DNA of 64,000 bases from Xenopus tropicalis (taxonomy: Eukaryota > Chordata > Amphibia > Anura > Pipidae): NCBI RefSeq assembly GCF_000004195.4, contig NC_030677.2:203578497-203642496 (forward strand), given 5' to 3'. Of this stretch, positions 33,801 to 40,905 are shown piece after piece; the first letter of the stretch is position 1; each line of letters opens with the position of its first letter. The notes below the pieces were generated by a model. That model searched no databases. It was not told the origin of the DNA and saw only the letters and a program-made list of their open reading frames with translations. The translations under genes were made by a program, and so were the position numbers.

Positions 33801-34895
33801 AAAACAAAAAAACCCAAACAACTGTATTAGATAAAAACCACCGGTGGAACGGGGACGTTTTATGTGCGATGCGTAGGGAAGCGAATAACAATGCCGTAAA
33901 AATGCTTTTGGCTTGGAAAGGAAAATCTCCCACATGTCTTGTAAATAAAGGCACTTTTGTTTGTGAATATATGTTTTTTGATCCTCCAAAGCTTTCTCCC
34001 GAATACATATATTTAGCGAAAAGCGGGATCTGTAATTTACATTACATCACAAACTGGTGCAAGGCATATATATCTATATATACAGATGCACCCAGCAAAC
34101 TGACTGTAATCTGTTTCCTCCTTGCACGCCTCTCCTATTTCTTTATAATGGAATCTGACATTAAAAATGTACTTTCACACACAAACACATATATTATATA
34201 GATATGAAACCTTTTATATAAAGGCACAAGGCTGCAGGCTGAGTTATACAGGGAACTCTGAGTATCACTCATGTATTATAAGGGATAATGTACCCCCTAC
34301 TGTAAATGATAAGGATATTAGCAGTCACTGAGGGGTTCTGTGCCCATATAAAGGCACAAGGCTGCAGGCTGAGTTATACAGGGAACTCTGAGTATCACTC
34401 ATGTATTATAAGGGATAATGTACCCCCTACTGTAAATGATAAGGATATTAGCAGTCACTGAGGGGTTCTGTGCCCATATAAAGGCACAAGGCTGCAAGGC
34501 TACAGGGGAATCCCTATGCTGCCATAGTTTTATGGAATCTCTCTGTACAGGCTATGAGCAAACTTAGGGGGCTGTTCCTGCTGAATTGTGCTTAGTATAG
34601 GGGAATAAATATGGTGGCAATTATTTATGTGCAAACTTCATTGCATATTATAGTGTACAGAGTATTCTGTTACTGATCCAGTTTGTGTTTATTTATGGGA
34701 TATAAAGGATTGACTTGGGGCAGTATTTGAGAGAAATGGTCAGTTGGCCTTACACATATTTGTTTCACCCCTAGGAAACAGGAAGAGAGGGTGCAGAATG
34801 TTCGAAAAAAGTTAGAAGAAGCCCTAATGGCTGATATCTTTGCACGAGAAGCCTCCCAGAACTCAGATCTTTGTATGGACGACAGTGACGCATAA
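12663..34895 (+). CDS. mbd2: methyl-CpG-binding domain protein 2, partial gene (exons 2-6, spliced)
   Basis: Five exons join in frame (12663-12822, 20112-20249, 26756-26846, 31249-31426, 34775-34895), all with AG/GT borders and compatible phases. The product reads like vertebrate MBD2 from the middle of the MBD to the stop codon. MBD2 binds methylated CpG and recruits Mi-2/NuRD (HDAC1/2, RBBP4/7, MTA, GATAD2) to repress transcription in the nucleus. Seen: the MBD second half (KKFRSKPQLARYLG, DLSSFDFRTGK), the MBD2/3 central region (SKPDLNTTLPIRQTASIFKQ, TKVTNHPSNKVKSDPQ) and the C-terminal coiled coil (KQEERVQNVRKKLEEALMAD). MBD2 is preferred over MBD3 because of LSASDVTEQ, MELPKGLQ and KQEERVQ, and because the acidic tail of MBD3 is absent. 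Exon 1 (start codon, N terminus, first half of the MBD) was not found and should lie left of the window, so intron 1 would exceed 12.6 kb. The host gene otherwise looks intact; the introns are packed with repeats. Confidence 0.95.
13203..13511. mobile_element. palindromic MITE (TAGGGGC...GCCCCTTA)
   Basis: TAGGGGCACATTTACTAATC and CACGAA at the left pair with TTCGTGGATTAGTAAATC and AGCCCCTTA at the right. The interior repeats GTCGCAA, AAAGTCG and ATACGAAAAAG irregularly and is CpG-rich. The open frames on both strands come from this simple composition. Positions 13512-13868 in mbd2 intron 2 hold nothing recognised. Confidence 0.8.
13869..14862 (+). repeat. 242-bp tandem array, four copies (orientation A) in mbd2 intron 2
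   Basis: Monomers start at about 13869, 14110, 14355 and 14597. Each contains GCTTTCAGAAGGAGCC, TACACATTAGAACTGCTTTC, CTACTCCCATGTAACTGGAG, GCTGATCGGCTGCTGGGGG and AACTTGCAGCGCAGCAGTAA. A shared tail (GTGAAGTTTATCCGAGCACA, then GGCTGTGGCA) shows that it is one mobile unit. The same unit appears inverted at 29940-30975. Confidence 0.92.
15121..15559. mobile_element. T2-type MITE
   Basis: It runs from GTTTCACCTTTAAGTTAGGC to TAACTTACGGGTGAACCACC, with the standard internal motifs (AGCAGCTCTCCAGTTTG, GGTCGGCTACCCCTAAC). A second partial copy follows at 15562-15775. Positions 14863-15120 hold nothing recognised. Confidence 0.85.
15562..15775. mobile_element. partial T2-type MITE (right half)
   Basis: GAATAATAGAAGGGCTGAAT, AATTGTAGCCTCACAGAGCA and TTGGCCATTCTTTAACATAT match the right half of the T2-type consensus. 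It abuts the complete copy at 15121-15559 directly, either as a nested remnant or as a partial duplication. Confidence 0.75.
15801..15994. mobile_element. MITE with long inverted ends, 194 bp
   Basis: TTAGGGTGAAGACACACT at the left pairs with AGTGTGTCTTCACCCTAA at the right, and the pairing continues inward (GCTACTAGTAGCAGCTACTT against AAGTAGCTGCTACTAG). It has no coding sequence. Positions 15995-16357 contain a degraded GATATC-type remnant. Confidence 0.85.
16358..17361. mobile_element. MITE carrying 113-bp tandem repeats (copy 2, inverted)
   Basis: The same family as 11458-12351 but in the opposite orientation: TACAGGTATGGAATCCC on the left, about seven monomers reading CAGTACCTGTACTTGATCCC, and GGGTCCTATACCTGTA on the right. 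With copy 1 it brackets mbd2 exon 2 as an inverted pair. Positions 17362-18396 hold no recognised feature. Confidence 0.9.
18397..18882. mobile_element. palindromic T2-like MITE, single-unit version
   Basis: TAAAGGAGAAGGAAAGTC at the left and CTTTCCTTCTTAAA at the right form inverted ends. The interior (CACATTAGTGCCACCTAGAA, AGCAGCTGCCATTTTAGCTT, GTGTTTCTTTTGATAGAGGA) matches the larger element at 35119-36598, in which part of this interior is tandemly repeated. Positions 18883-19497 show no further feature. Confidence 0.8.
19498..19885. mobile_element. T2-type MITE, diverged
   Basis: It starts TTAAAGGGTTGGTTAATC and continues through CAGTTATTTAGC, AGCAGCTATCTGGTTGCT and GTAGCTTCAGAG to AACATACTAAAAGTTAATG. 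It lies 220 bp before mbd2 exon 3. Positions 20250-21080 (intron 3) contain no recognised feature. Confidence 0.8.
20112..20249 (+). CDS. mbd2: mbd2 exon 3
   Basis: The exon is 138 nt (46 codons, phase 0 to 0), after an acceptor TTTTGTCTTGCAG and before a strong donor CAG/GTAAGT. The peptide begins SKPDLNTTLPIRQTASIFKQ and ends DPQRVIEQPRQ. It is nearly identical to vertebrate MBD2 here, the region just after the MBD that begins the segment contacting histone-binding and deacetylase subunits. VIEQPRQ at the end is where MBD2 and MBD3 orthologues vary most. Confidence 0.96.
21082..21985. repeat. 27-bp minisatellite, about 33 copies
   Basis: The monomer AAAAGTACTGGGACAATTTA plus TATGGCC repeats with a C/A alternation (AGTACTG versus AGTAATG) and occasional 25-bp units. 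A variant pair (AATTTAAATGG then ATGGGGCAAT) recurs 162 bp apart, so six-monomer blocks have duplicated. Since 27 is a multiple of three, both strands show open frames of up to 273 codons, which are not genes. It lies in mbd2 intron 3. Confidence 0.97.
22068..22495 (+). mobile_element. CR1-type LINE 3' end
   Basis: ACAGTGAGAGCTGTGAAGTC, GACTGGTCCGATTGCC, TTGGAGAGGCTTCAGATGGG and CTGGATCAACTAGCAGTTAG end with the classic tail GGTTGAACTTGATGGAC, then TTTTTTCAACCTAAGTTACT. Only the last coding residues and the 3' UTR remain. A run of about 15 G precedes it at 22056-22070. Positions 22496-23544 (intron 3) hold nothing recognised. Confidence 0.85.
23545..24406. mobile_element. MITE carrying 113-bp tandem repeats (copy 3)
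   Basis: Same orientation as copy 2. The left end is eroded (AGTATACAGAAAGTTCC) but six internal monomers and the right end (GGATAACAGGTCCTATACC) are clear. It lies in mbd2 intron 3. Positions 24407-24775 are non-repetitive, without a recognisable gene. Confidence 0.88.
24776..25168. mobile_element. T2-type MITE with TTAA at both ends
   Basis: This 393-bp element starts TTAAATGGGTGGTTCACC and ends GGTGAACCACCCCTTTAA, clear inverted ends that both include TTAA, the target of T2/Kolobok-type elements. The interior contains the usual AGCTCTCCAGTTTGGAATTT and CTGGGGTCATT motifs. Confidence 0.9.
25280..25376. mobile_element. fragment of the TAGGGATGCACCGAA hAT MITE
   Basis: AATTAGGATTTGGTTCGGTA, GGATTCGGGGGTTCG and the terminal GGTGCATCCCTA match the right end of the complete copy at 8554-8823. 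The left end is missing. Confidence 0.75.
25440..25730. other. probable dispersed repeat with an 11-bp palindrome
   Basis: ACAGTTTGGTC (25661-25671) and GACCAAACTGT (25685-25695) form an exact hairpin. The surrounding text (CTAATACCACTATATTTTAC, ACTGATGACATCATTAAGCA) looks like a frog interspersed repeat, but I cannot name the family. The rest of intron 3 up to 26755 shows no gene. Confidence 0.35.
26756..26846 (+). CDS. mbd2: mbd2 exon 4
   Basis: The exon is 91 nt: 30 codons plus the first base of a glycine codon (phase 0 to 1). The acceptor is AATGTATTTCAG and the donor CAAG/GTATGA. The peptide LFWEKRLEGLSASDVTEQ continues to VIKPMELPKGLQ and matches the conserved MBD2/MBD3 central block (MBDa region), which mediates contact with the NuRD deacetylase core. 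ASDVTEQ and MELPKGLQ favour MBD2 over MBD3. The 3' end is followed about 340 bp later by a long pyrimidine-rich minisatellite in intron 4. Confidence 0.95.
27187..27790. repeat. pyrimidine-rich minisatellite (about 22-25 bp monomer)
   Basis: CTGCCCATTTCCCCTGCCCA-type units repeat about 25 times with frequent CTCTCCACC and CATCCATGCTG variants. The + strand is almost purely C/T with interspersed G and A. Open frames on both strands are composition artefacts. It begins 340 bp after mbd2 exon 4. Confidence 0.93.
28014..28275 (+). other. candidate alternative terminal exon of mbd2 in intron 4
   Basis: A textbook 3' splice site (branch-like ACTGAC, 25-nt pyrimidine tract, CTAG) ends at 28013. A short exon-like stretch follows, with AATAAA at 28250-28255 and a T/G-rich region after it. 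Spliced to exon 4 (phase 1), it adds 13 codons (EGTPYFPIFTKPF) and stops at 28052-28054. The product would keep the MBD and central region but lose the coiled coil that binds GATAD2. Mammalian MBD2 has a truncated isoform from an alternative terminal exon, though at a different intron. No transcript evidence is available here. Confidence 0.35.
28990..29613. mobile_element. T2-type MITE with a nested hAT MITE fragment
   Basis: It starts TTAAAGGGTTTGTTCACC and ends GGTGAACTACCCCTTTAA, with TTAA at both ends. At about 29163-29350 it is interrupted by a piece of the TAGGGATGCACCGAA family (GGATTCGGCAGAATCCTG). Positions 28276-28989 and 29614-29939 hold no recognised feature. Confidence 0.85.
29163..29350. 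mobile_element. nested hAT MITE fragment
   Basis: GGCTGAATCCAGTTTTTG, CACCCCGAATACTGAACCGG, GGGTTCGGATTTGGTTTCGG and GATTCGGCAGAATCCTGC are typical of the TAGGGATGCACCGAA family. It sits inside the T2-type element 28990-29613, so it inserted later. Confidence 0.7.
29940..30975 (-). repeat. 242-bp tandem array, four copies (orientation B) in mbd2 intron 4
   Basis: The reverse complement of the unit at 13869-14862: CACTTTACTGCTGCGCTGCA, GATCAGCAGAACAATGGGAA, CTCCAGTTACATGGGAGTAG, GAAAGCAGTTCTAATGTGTA. The shared tail TGCCACAGCCATG then CCTGTGCTCGGATAAACTTC marks its left end. Copies vary chiefly in a C-run and in TTCTGAAAG versus TTCTTAAAG. Exons 3 and 4 of mbd2 lie between the two opposed arrays. 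Confidence 0.92.
31249..31426 (+). CDS. mbd2: mbd2 exon 5
   Basis: The exon is 178 nt (phase 1 to 2). The acceptor is CTCTTGCTGTAG and the donor ACG/GTAAGT. It encodes GVGPGNNEQTLLAAIASALH, then TSSAPITGQLSAAVEKNP and a segment ending CKAFLVTDDDIR. This is the highly conserved MBD2/3 C-terminal domain between the histone-chaperone-binding region and the coiled coil. A T2-type MITE starts only 53 bp after the donor. Confidence 0.96.
31479..31929. mobile_element. T2-type MITE
   Basis: TTAAAGGGGAGGTTCACC at the left and GGTGAACAACCCCTTTGA at the right. The interior (CAAATGGGGGTCACTGACCC, CACTCCCTGGTTGCTA, TGCAAATTGTCTCAGAATAT) is in reverse order relative to the copy at 24776. It lies 53 bp downstream of mbd2 exon 5. 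Confidence 0.9.
32175..32476. mobile_element. hAT MITE (CAGGGTCGGACTGG ends), 302 bp
   Basis: The inverted ends CAGGGTCGGACTGGG and CCCAGTCCGACCCTG are exact. The octamers CTCCTATC (32167-32174) and CTCCTGTC (32477-32484) are an 8-bp target duplication with one mismatch. The GC-rich interior gives spurious open frames on both strands. It lies in mbd2 intron 5. Confidence 0.92.
33011..33345. mobile_element. T2-type MITE, right end eroded
   Basis: TTAAAGGGGTAGTTCACC, AGCAGCTCTCCATTTGGTAT, CTATCTGGTTGCTAGGG and GAAAACCAATTGCAAAGTTG are the usual motifs; the right terminus fades after AACATAG. Positions 32485-33010 and 33346-34214 (intron 5) hold nothing recognised. The 184-codon open frame at 33454-34008 has no recognisable domain. 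Confidence 0.8.
34215..34498. repeat. 130-bp tandem duplication, 2.2 copies
   Basis: TATAAAGGCACAAGGCTGCA recurs at about 34217, 34347 and 34477, and the intervening sequence (GGGATAATGTACCCCCTACT, AGCAGTCACTGAGGGGTTCT) is nearly identical, which suggests a recent duplication. It lies 280 bp upstream of mbd2 exon 6. Confidence 0.92.
34775..34895 (+). CDS. mbd2: mbd2 exon 6: C-terminal coiled coil and stop codon
   Basis: After a TTTCACCCCTAG acceptor, one base completes the split arginine codon. KQEERVQNVRKKLEEALMAD and IFAREASQNSDLCMDDSDA follow, then TAA at 34893-34895. The heptad-rich first half is the coiled coil that pairs with GATAD2A/p66-alpha in NuRD. The tail is short and only mildly acidic, as in MBD2 and unlike the long Glu/Asp tail of mammalian MBD3. 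Twelve bases after the stop there is a good donor (CAG/GTAATA, exon end 34907), which implies that the 3' UTR continues in another exon. Confidence 0.95.
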
Positions 34896-35118
34896 CAGTT
34901 CCATCAGGTAATAGCAGCGCTCTGTGTTCTTTTATCTGTGACTCTCTGTCTGTTACCACAATCAGTGTCAGACAGGGGCGGCATGTAAGGCTACGGCAAT
35001 CAGAAACAATATGTCAAGGAAATAAACATCCACACACTATAGCTTATAACACACACACTACTTTACTAAACATTATTGCTACCAACAAACAATCAACAAA
35101 CAATACAATGCTATGCTT

Positions 35119-36598
35119 AAAGGTGAAGGAAAGGTACAAACTAAGTAAGCTTTATCAGAAAGGTCTATGTAAATACAGCCATAATCACTTAAGAACTGCT
35201 GCTCTGAGTCCTTAGTGAAAAGAAACACCACATTTCTCTCCTTTTATTCTATATACATGACCTTCTGTGTTAGAAGTCCTGCTCTCAGAAAAATCCTTCA
35301 GGGCATAGTATGAATCTTCTCAGTTTGTTCCTCCCCCCCCTTCCCTCCTCCCCATCTCTCCCCCTCCCCTCTCTGCTGTGTATTCAGAGCTTAAAGGTGT
35401 TTCAGGAGCAGTGTGCAGGCAGAAAGTGAAGTCAGACCAAGCGAAAATGGCAGCTGTTATGTTAAACATACAGCGGGAGCTTCTATGTCTGTTTAATCAG
35501 GTATGTTAAAGCTTTCTGCAGAATAAATATAGTATTCAATAGAATAGCCACATTAGTGCCGCCTAGAACGCTCTATCTATATTCTGCAGAAAAGCTTTAC
35601 CATACCTGAGTAAACAATCCTAGGATCTCCCTCCCTTTATTTAAGATAGCAGCTGCCATTTTAGCTTAGTCTCCGCAGCTTCCTGCTGTAGCTCTAGCTG
35701 TTGGTAGCTCAGATCACACATTCTGGTGGGAAGGGAGTGAATTCTTATAGGAGGGGGAGCAAAAAGAGTTATGGGGGAAAGAGAAGAGCTGTGCAGACTC
35801 TGGCACCTGGGAATGAAGGATTTTTCTGCGACAGAAAGTCTGACACAAAAGAAGAAAAAAAATCCTGTGTTTCTTTTGATAAAGGACTCAGTGCAGCGTT
35901 TCTGTGAGCATTACCCGAGTAAACAACCCTAGGATCTTCCTCCCTTTATTTAAGAGAGCTGCCATTTTAGCTTAGTCTCTGCAGCTTCCTGCTGTAGCGC
36001 TAGCTGTGGGTAGCTCAGATCACTCATTCTGGTGTGAGGGGAGTGAATTCTTATAGGAGGGGGAGCAAAAAGAGGTATGGGGGAGAGAGCTGTGCAGACT
36101 CCAGCCCTCGGGAATGAAGGATTTTTTCTGAGAGAGAAAGTCTGACACAAAAGAACATGTTTACACAAAAGAAGAAAATAAATCCTGTGTTTCTTTTGAT
36201 AGAGAACTCAGTGCAGCGTTTTTGTGAGCATTACCTGAGTAAACAACCCTAGGATCTTCCTCCTTTTATTTAAGATAGCTGCCATTTTAGCTTAGTCTCC
36301 GCAGCTTCCTGCTGTAGCTCTAGCTGTGGGTAGCTCAGATCACTCATTCTGGTGGGAGGGGAGTGAATTCTTATAGGAGGGGGAGCAAAAAGAGGTATGG
36401 GGGAGAGAGCTGTGCAGACTCCGGCCCCCGGGAATGAAGTATTTTTCTAAGAGAGAGAGTCTGACACAGAAGAACATGTTTACACAAAAGAAGAAAAGAA
36501 ATCCTGTGTTTCTTTTGATAGAGGACTCAGTGCAGCGTTTATGTAAGTGCTTATTGCTGTATTTACTGATAAAGCTTACTTAGCTTTTACCTTTACTT
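35119..36598. mobile_element. expanded T2-like palindromic MITE with three internal 310-bp repeats
   Basis: The left end TTAAAGGTGAAGGAAAGGTA is mirrored at the right by TACCTTTACTTCTTCTT. Between them three tandem copies (about 35610, 35918 and 36238) share GAGTAAACAACCCTAGGATC, GCTGCCATTTTAGCTTAGTC and TGTGTTTCTTTTGATAGAGG. The single-unit relative is at 18397-18882. The right end directly abuts the probable acceptor of the mbd2 3' UTR exon. Confidence 0.82.
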
Positions 36599-36614
36599 CT
36601 TCTTCAATACTTAG

Positions 36615-37795
36615 CTTCATGTAGCTGGTGAAGTTCAACAGAGGTTTCCTGAAGAGCCGCAGTTTTTTCATAAAGTTAGAATGCCTTGGGCCTTTGGTCA
36701 ATGGGAGATTGCATGTCTGGGGACACTTGCAAAGTCACGCTTTTACATGCTAAGCACATGTCTTTGTGTTACACGCAGGCACCTCAGTGACCCGTCTCAC
36801 CTGCAAAGATATCCCCTGGTCTTCCCGAGCAAGATATTACCATGCACATTATGCCATTTTGTTTCCCGCAACAAGCCGATGCCTTTCCTTGGATACCATG
36901 TATGTTGTACATATTTAGATTATTATTACTATGGAAATGCAATCTCTTTTTTGTGTCCAAAATGTCGGAATTTTTTTTAAATATAAAGCAATATCGTTAT
37001 TTTATAATAGAAGACTACGTATTCCAAAGCCGATATTTTATTCATGTCCGCGCACTTAGCGACGGCTGTGCGGTTCTATAGATATATAGATTACCGCGTA
37101 GCGTAATATGACTTATTATACCTCAGTTGAGAAGATTCCATTAACTGTTTAGAGCAGCACGGTCCAGCTGCAGCCCAGTCGGCCCTCCGGGGGGACTTTT
37201 ATGGTCCTTACGATGCCCAAGGGCCTTCTCTGTATGACATTATCATGGAGCCAATAAGAAATATACAGCACACTGGGTGGACAGTTGGACAGAGCTGGTT
37301 TGGACAGTCTCTACGTTTAATAAAAGAAGACTGTTCTATGCTGAATGTGCCGGTCCATTTGATACAGTCACATGTAGTCTGAGGTTGAACTATAGCTCCC
37401 CAACAGGCTGGGAGTGACTGTAGCTTGCACAGGCCTTGACATTTTTTTTTTAAACTATTTTGGTACACGTTTTGTAGCACTTGCAAGCCTTTGTACAAGA
37501 AATCATGCCTTAATATTGTGCACTTTATTTTCTACCGTCTGAAGAATATAAGAATCCGGTGCAATCATGTGACATTTAATGCAACGCGCAATAGAATAGG
37601 AAGAGAGAAAACTTTTTTTTTTTTTATTACAAATACATTTTCAGATTTATACTGCATCTCTCATGTAATATTATAAGGTATCTAAAGTATCCTGCTCATC
37701 AGGAATGGTTTAATATGTTTTTTTTTAAATTATGGAACCAAAACTGGCTGATAACTGGCGAAAGTCATGTAAAATAAAACAGTTTAAAATCACTT
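36615..37795 (+). other. mbd2: mbd2 3' UTR terminal exon (probable)
   Basis: This is inferred from the donor directly after the stop codon in exon 6. The best acceptor is CTTCTTCAATACTTAG at 36599-36614, with a TACTGAT branch-like motif upstream. A weaker alternative is TTACACGCAG, giving a start at 36779. The exon would end soon after AATAAA at 37773-37778, where a GTGTGTTGTGTG-type downstream element follows. A Pumilio-type motif TGTACATA lies at 36906-36913. The segment 36800-37120 is AT-rich, non-repetitive and CpG-containing, as expected of a conserved UTR. A second AATAAA at 37319 could be a proximal site. The exact start is uncertain. Confidence 0.6.
37773..37778 (+). terminator. mbd2: mbd2 polyadenylation signal AATAAA
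   Basis: A canonical hexamer lies in ATGTAAAATAAAACAG, followed about 15-30 nt later by a GU-rich stretch (GTGTGTTGTGTGC) and T-runs. This is the standard arrangement for vertebrate cleavage and polyadenylation, on the same strand as mbd2 and 2.9 kb beyond its stop codon. Confidence 0.65.
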
Positions 37796-37929
37796 TCCGT
37801 GTGTTGTGTGCTTTGTACTTTTTTATTTTTTTTAGTTTAATTCCCTAAAATAGAAAAAGCCATTAATAGCTGAATGCAGAGCATCCCCAATGCACTGACC
37901 CTTTGGCCGCCACATTATAAAACTAGTTG

Positions 37930-38400
37930 TAGTGATGAGCGTGCCGGCCCGATACTCGTGGGTTTCAAAGGGGCTGATGGAACACAACAGTGATGTGCGG
38001 GTCGAGATAAACTCGCCCTCTCCCAACCCGAACCCTACACGATCCAGCTTCTGCCCTGTATTTATAGACCCACCTCTCCATGATGTCACAAAAGGGGCAG
38101 GGCGTGGGCATGCCTATAAATTCAGAAGCCGGAAGATGAAGGCCGGCAGTGTTAGGTCGTGGGCGGGAAGAGCTGAACCCGAACCCACCCGCAAACCTAA
38201 CACTCTTGGCCTTCGTCTTTCGGCTTCTGAATTTATAGGTGCGTTCGCCCCACCCCTTTTGTGACATCATGGCAGGGCGGACTTATAAATACAGGGCAGA
38301 AGCTGGGTCGGGTAGGGTTTGGGTTGGGCAAGTATCAGCCCCTTTGAAACCCTTTGGTTGGTTAGGGTTATAATTTGGGTTGGGTGCGGGACAGACTTAG
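37930..38400. mobile_element. long-palindrome MITE
   Basis: Two arms of roughly 110 bp (about 38045-38150 and 38210-38325) are inverted copies: CCAGCTTCTGCCCTGTATTT and GATGTCACAAAAGGGG on the left match AAATACAGGGCAGAAGCTGG and CCCCTTTTGTGACATCATGG on the right. The outer GGGTTTCAAAGGGGCTGAT also has its complement near 38336-38354. The left edge TAGTGATGAGCG resembles hAT MITE ends. Confidence 0.75.
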
Positions 38401-38450
38401 GAAGTTCACTCTTTCTCTTCTCCTGAAGTTTCCCTATCTTAGAACCTAAG

Positions 38451-38633
38451 CAGGGACGGGCCGAGCCGACCGGGCGCTCTAGGCAACCCAGTCGGCTACC
38501 TCGCCCCTGCACCTACATCGCGCACCCCCGGGGGCGCACAACTGCTGATCGCAGGAGAGGCTCCTGCCTGCCACCCCCCAATCGTTGTGCCCTAGGCAGC
38601 TGTCTCTTATGCCTACCCCTAGTTCCGGCCCTG
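38451..38633. mobile_element. hAT MITE, 183 bp, with 8-bp target duplication
   Basis: Ends CAGGGACGGGCC and TTCCGGCCCTG are flanked by AACCTAAG (38443-38450) and AATCTAAG (38634-38641), one mismatch. It is GC-rich and non-coding. Confidence 0.82.
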
Positions 38634-38819
38634 AATCTAAGGTACACACAGAAGTAGTGTGCAGGGTGTAAAGACGCAGGCACAGGTTGGGTGCGGGTCC
38701 TACAATGACAGCATTTTGCTGGTTAGGGTAAGGTGAGGGGTTAAGGTTTTGTGTGTTAGGATCGGGTGTGTGTTGAGTTTCTCCTCTTCCTCACATCACC
38801 AATGGACACGTCTTTTTTT

Positions 38820-39420
38820 TTTTCCATCCGCATCATCAACTTTTCCATGGTGCCCACTTGCAATGAAGAAATGAACCCAAGAGCTAAAATATTTTGAGCT
38901 TCCCAGGCTATCAGGATCAGAGGTTATGTCTCTGTGCAAAGGGCAGGAATATGGAAAAGTCAAGGCACGACATTGAGTTCATTATCCAGCCATTAGCCAG
39001 CTGCACAACCACAAGGGCGCTCGCACCCACCCCAACTCAATGCCGTATCAATTAAAGAGCTGCTGTTTATTGCGGTCACATTGAATAGTATCTACTGTTG
39101 TGTTACGTGGGCTTCCAAGTCAAAGCCGTTCTTTCCTCCTTGGCCGTTCAATCAGAATGCAGAAAGCGGCAGCAGCGAGAGCCTTCCAACAGGTCAGTGT
39201 GAAAGAGACCGGCGCCTAATAAACAGATGGTAGCACTCCATCCCTGTGTGTTTGGTGCACGAGGCATGAGATTGCATGTTTATTGCTTCATCTATTTCTC
39301 AGGATGCAGCCTATGAATGCTAATTAGTCTGTGGGGCAGCCAATGCAGCCATTGAACTCTCAGTGGAGGAGGGAGAGATGTAACGTGAGAAACAGCAAAT
39401 GTGTTGGAAAGGACATACCT
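38820..39420. other. non-repetitive intergenic segment, candidate conserved non-coding element
   Basis: Unlike its surroundings, this stretch has no tandem or MITE motifs and mixed composition with homeobox-like TAAT sites and several E-box-like motifs. No open frame with a recognisable domain is present. Positions 38642-38819 and 39421-39569 also hold nothing recognised. Its function is unknown. Confidence 0.3.
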
Positions 39421-39569
39421 TTACAGATCCAGTGGCACTTACACACAGAGACTTGGGTTACAGTAGGGTAACACAACAGCTGGTATCGCAACAACATTCC
39501 ATTACACTTTGTAAAGCTCTCGCTGTATGTTGAGGGAGAGGAGAAGGCAATTAACCCCCAGGAAGGTCA

Positions 39570-39805
39570 CCGAACCCCGAATCCTTTGTAATAGATTCGC
39601 CGAATACCGTACTACCGAATCGGATGTGGAAGAGTCAGGGAGAACTGAGCACTGAGCATACGGCGAAAAATGTTCAACTTTCGTGTTTATGTGACGAAAA
39701 GTAACTTGGTTTTAAGGATTCGGTTCGGCCAGAAACATTCGGCCAAATCCAAATCCTGCTGAAAAAGGCCGAATCTTGGCTGAATCCTGAAATCTGTGCA
39801 TCCCA
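39570..39805. mobile_element. degraded TAGGGATGCACCGAA hAT MITE
   Basis: TCACCGAACCCCGAATCC, GATTCGCCGAATACCG, GGATTCGGTTCGGCCAGAAA and the terminal TGTGCATCCC match the family of 8554-8823. An adjoining piece at 39840-40000 (GGGGCCCACCTGGGGCCC, CTCAATCCGACCCTG) resembles the CAGGGTCGGACTGG family. Positions 40001-40567 hold no recognised feature. Confidence 0.65.
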
Positions 39806-40567
39806 TTCTTTGGGTGCATGCAGTCAGTATCAGAGTGGAGTGTTTGGGGCCCACCTGGGGCCCTCATCCAACAGCCCACAACCCCAGCCACAGAGGCCCC
39901 CCCTCAGCACCACCATGTACATTCTTCCACATCCAGGCAGACAGCACGGTCCACCCGAATTTCTCCCAGGGGCCTGCCGGCTCAATCCGACCCTGCCTAC
40001 AGTTGCATCCAAAGTTAAAGGGTAAACAAATACAAGGGAACCCTGAAATAGACACCTTGAGTGGTGGTACTTTCAGGGTTCCTTAGTGGATTGCTACAAC
40101 ATGGGTGTGAATACAGCTATAAATGACCTGCCGAACTGGTGGTCACTTCTGTGCCCAGCTCTAGTCCAAAAGTTAGGGAATCCAACAGAATGTTTGCTGC
40201 CCGTACTCATTCATGGGAGCACACTCTGAAGGTCTTGTATGTGCGGACTTATCCCAGGGCTGTCGCTTGTGCACGGGATTTTGCACCATTTACAATCGGA
40301 GGGATACATGCCTGGCAGCCATTGCTTCTTAAGTGAGGTTCCAGTTGAATTTATAATATTCAGTATCTTTTATAATAATGAATTGTATTGCGTTGTCACC
40401 AACATGAAATATACAGAGTTATTATTGGGGCTACATGATTAAGCATATTGCCCCTCATTGGTTTGGCTTATCGGTCATTTGCTGTGCTCAGCTACAGTCA
40501 CAAGGAACAGGTTTACAGGGTCCAGCTATGACAATTCTGACCCAATTGGATGACCAGCCTAAGTAGT

Positions 40568-40905
40568 AATGGCACTTTTTGTTCAGCCGCTCTCCATTTG
40601 GTATTTTAGCAGCTATCTGGTTGCTAGTTTCTTATTTACCCTAGCAACCAGACAGTGGTTTAGGGAATATAAACAGGAGAGGGCCTGCATAGAAAGATAA
40701 GTAATAAAAAGTAACAATAACAATAAAACTGGAGCCTCACAGAGCAATAGTTTTTGGCTGCCGGGGGTCAGTGACCCCCATTTGAAAGCTGGAAAGAGGC
40801 AGAAGAAGAAGGAAAATCAATCAAAAACCATAAAAACCTAAAATAAATAATGAAAACCAATTGCAAAGTTGCTAGGAATAGGGCATTCTATAACATACTA
40901 AATAC
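40568..40905. mobile_element. T2-type MITE, ends eroded
   Basis: GCACTTTTTGTTCAGCCGCT, CAGCTATCTGGTTGCTAG, CAGTGACCCCCATTTGAAAG and TTGCAAAGTTGCTAGGAATA are diagnostic internal motifs. The TTAA termini are not preserved. Positions 40906-41499 contain no recognised feature. Confidence 0.75.

Noticed and set aside
33454..34008. 184-codon minus-strand open frame in mbd2 intron 5
   Set aside because: No recognisable domain, no splice or promoter context, and overlapping open frames on the other strand; most likely chance.
12823..34774. Intronic H/ACA snoRNA (SNORA37 lies in the human MBD2 gene)
   Set aside because: I could not identify a convincing two-hairpin H/ACA fold by eye. A covariance search with the SNORA37 model over the introns would decide.
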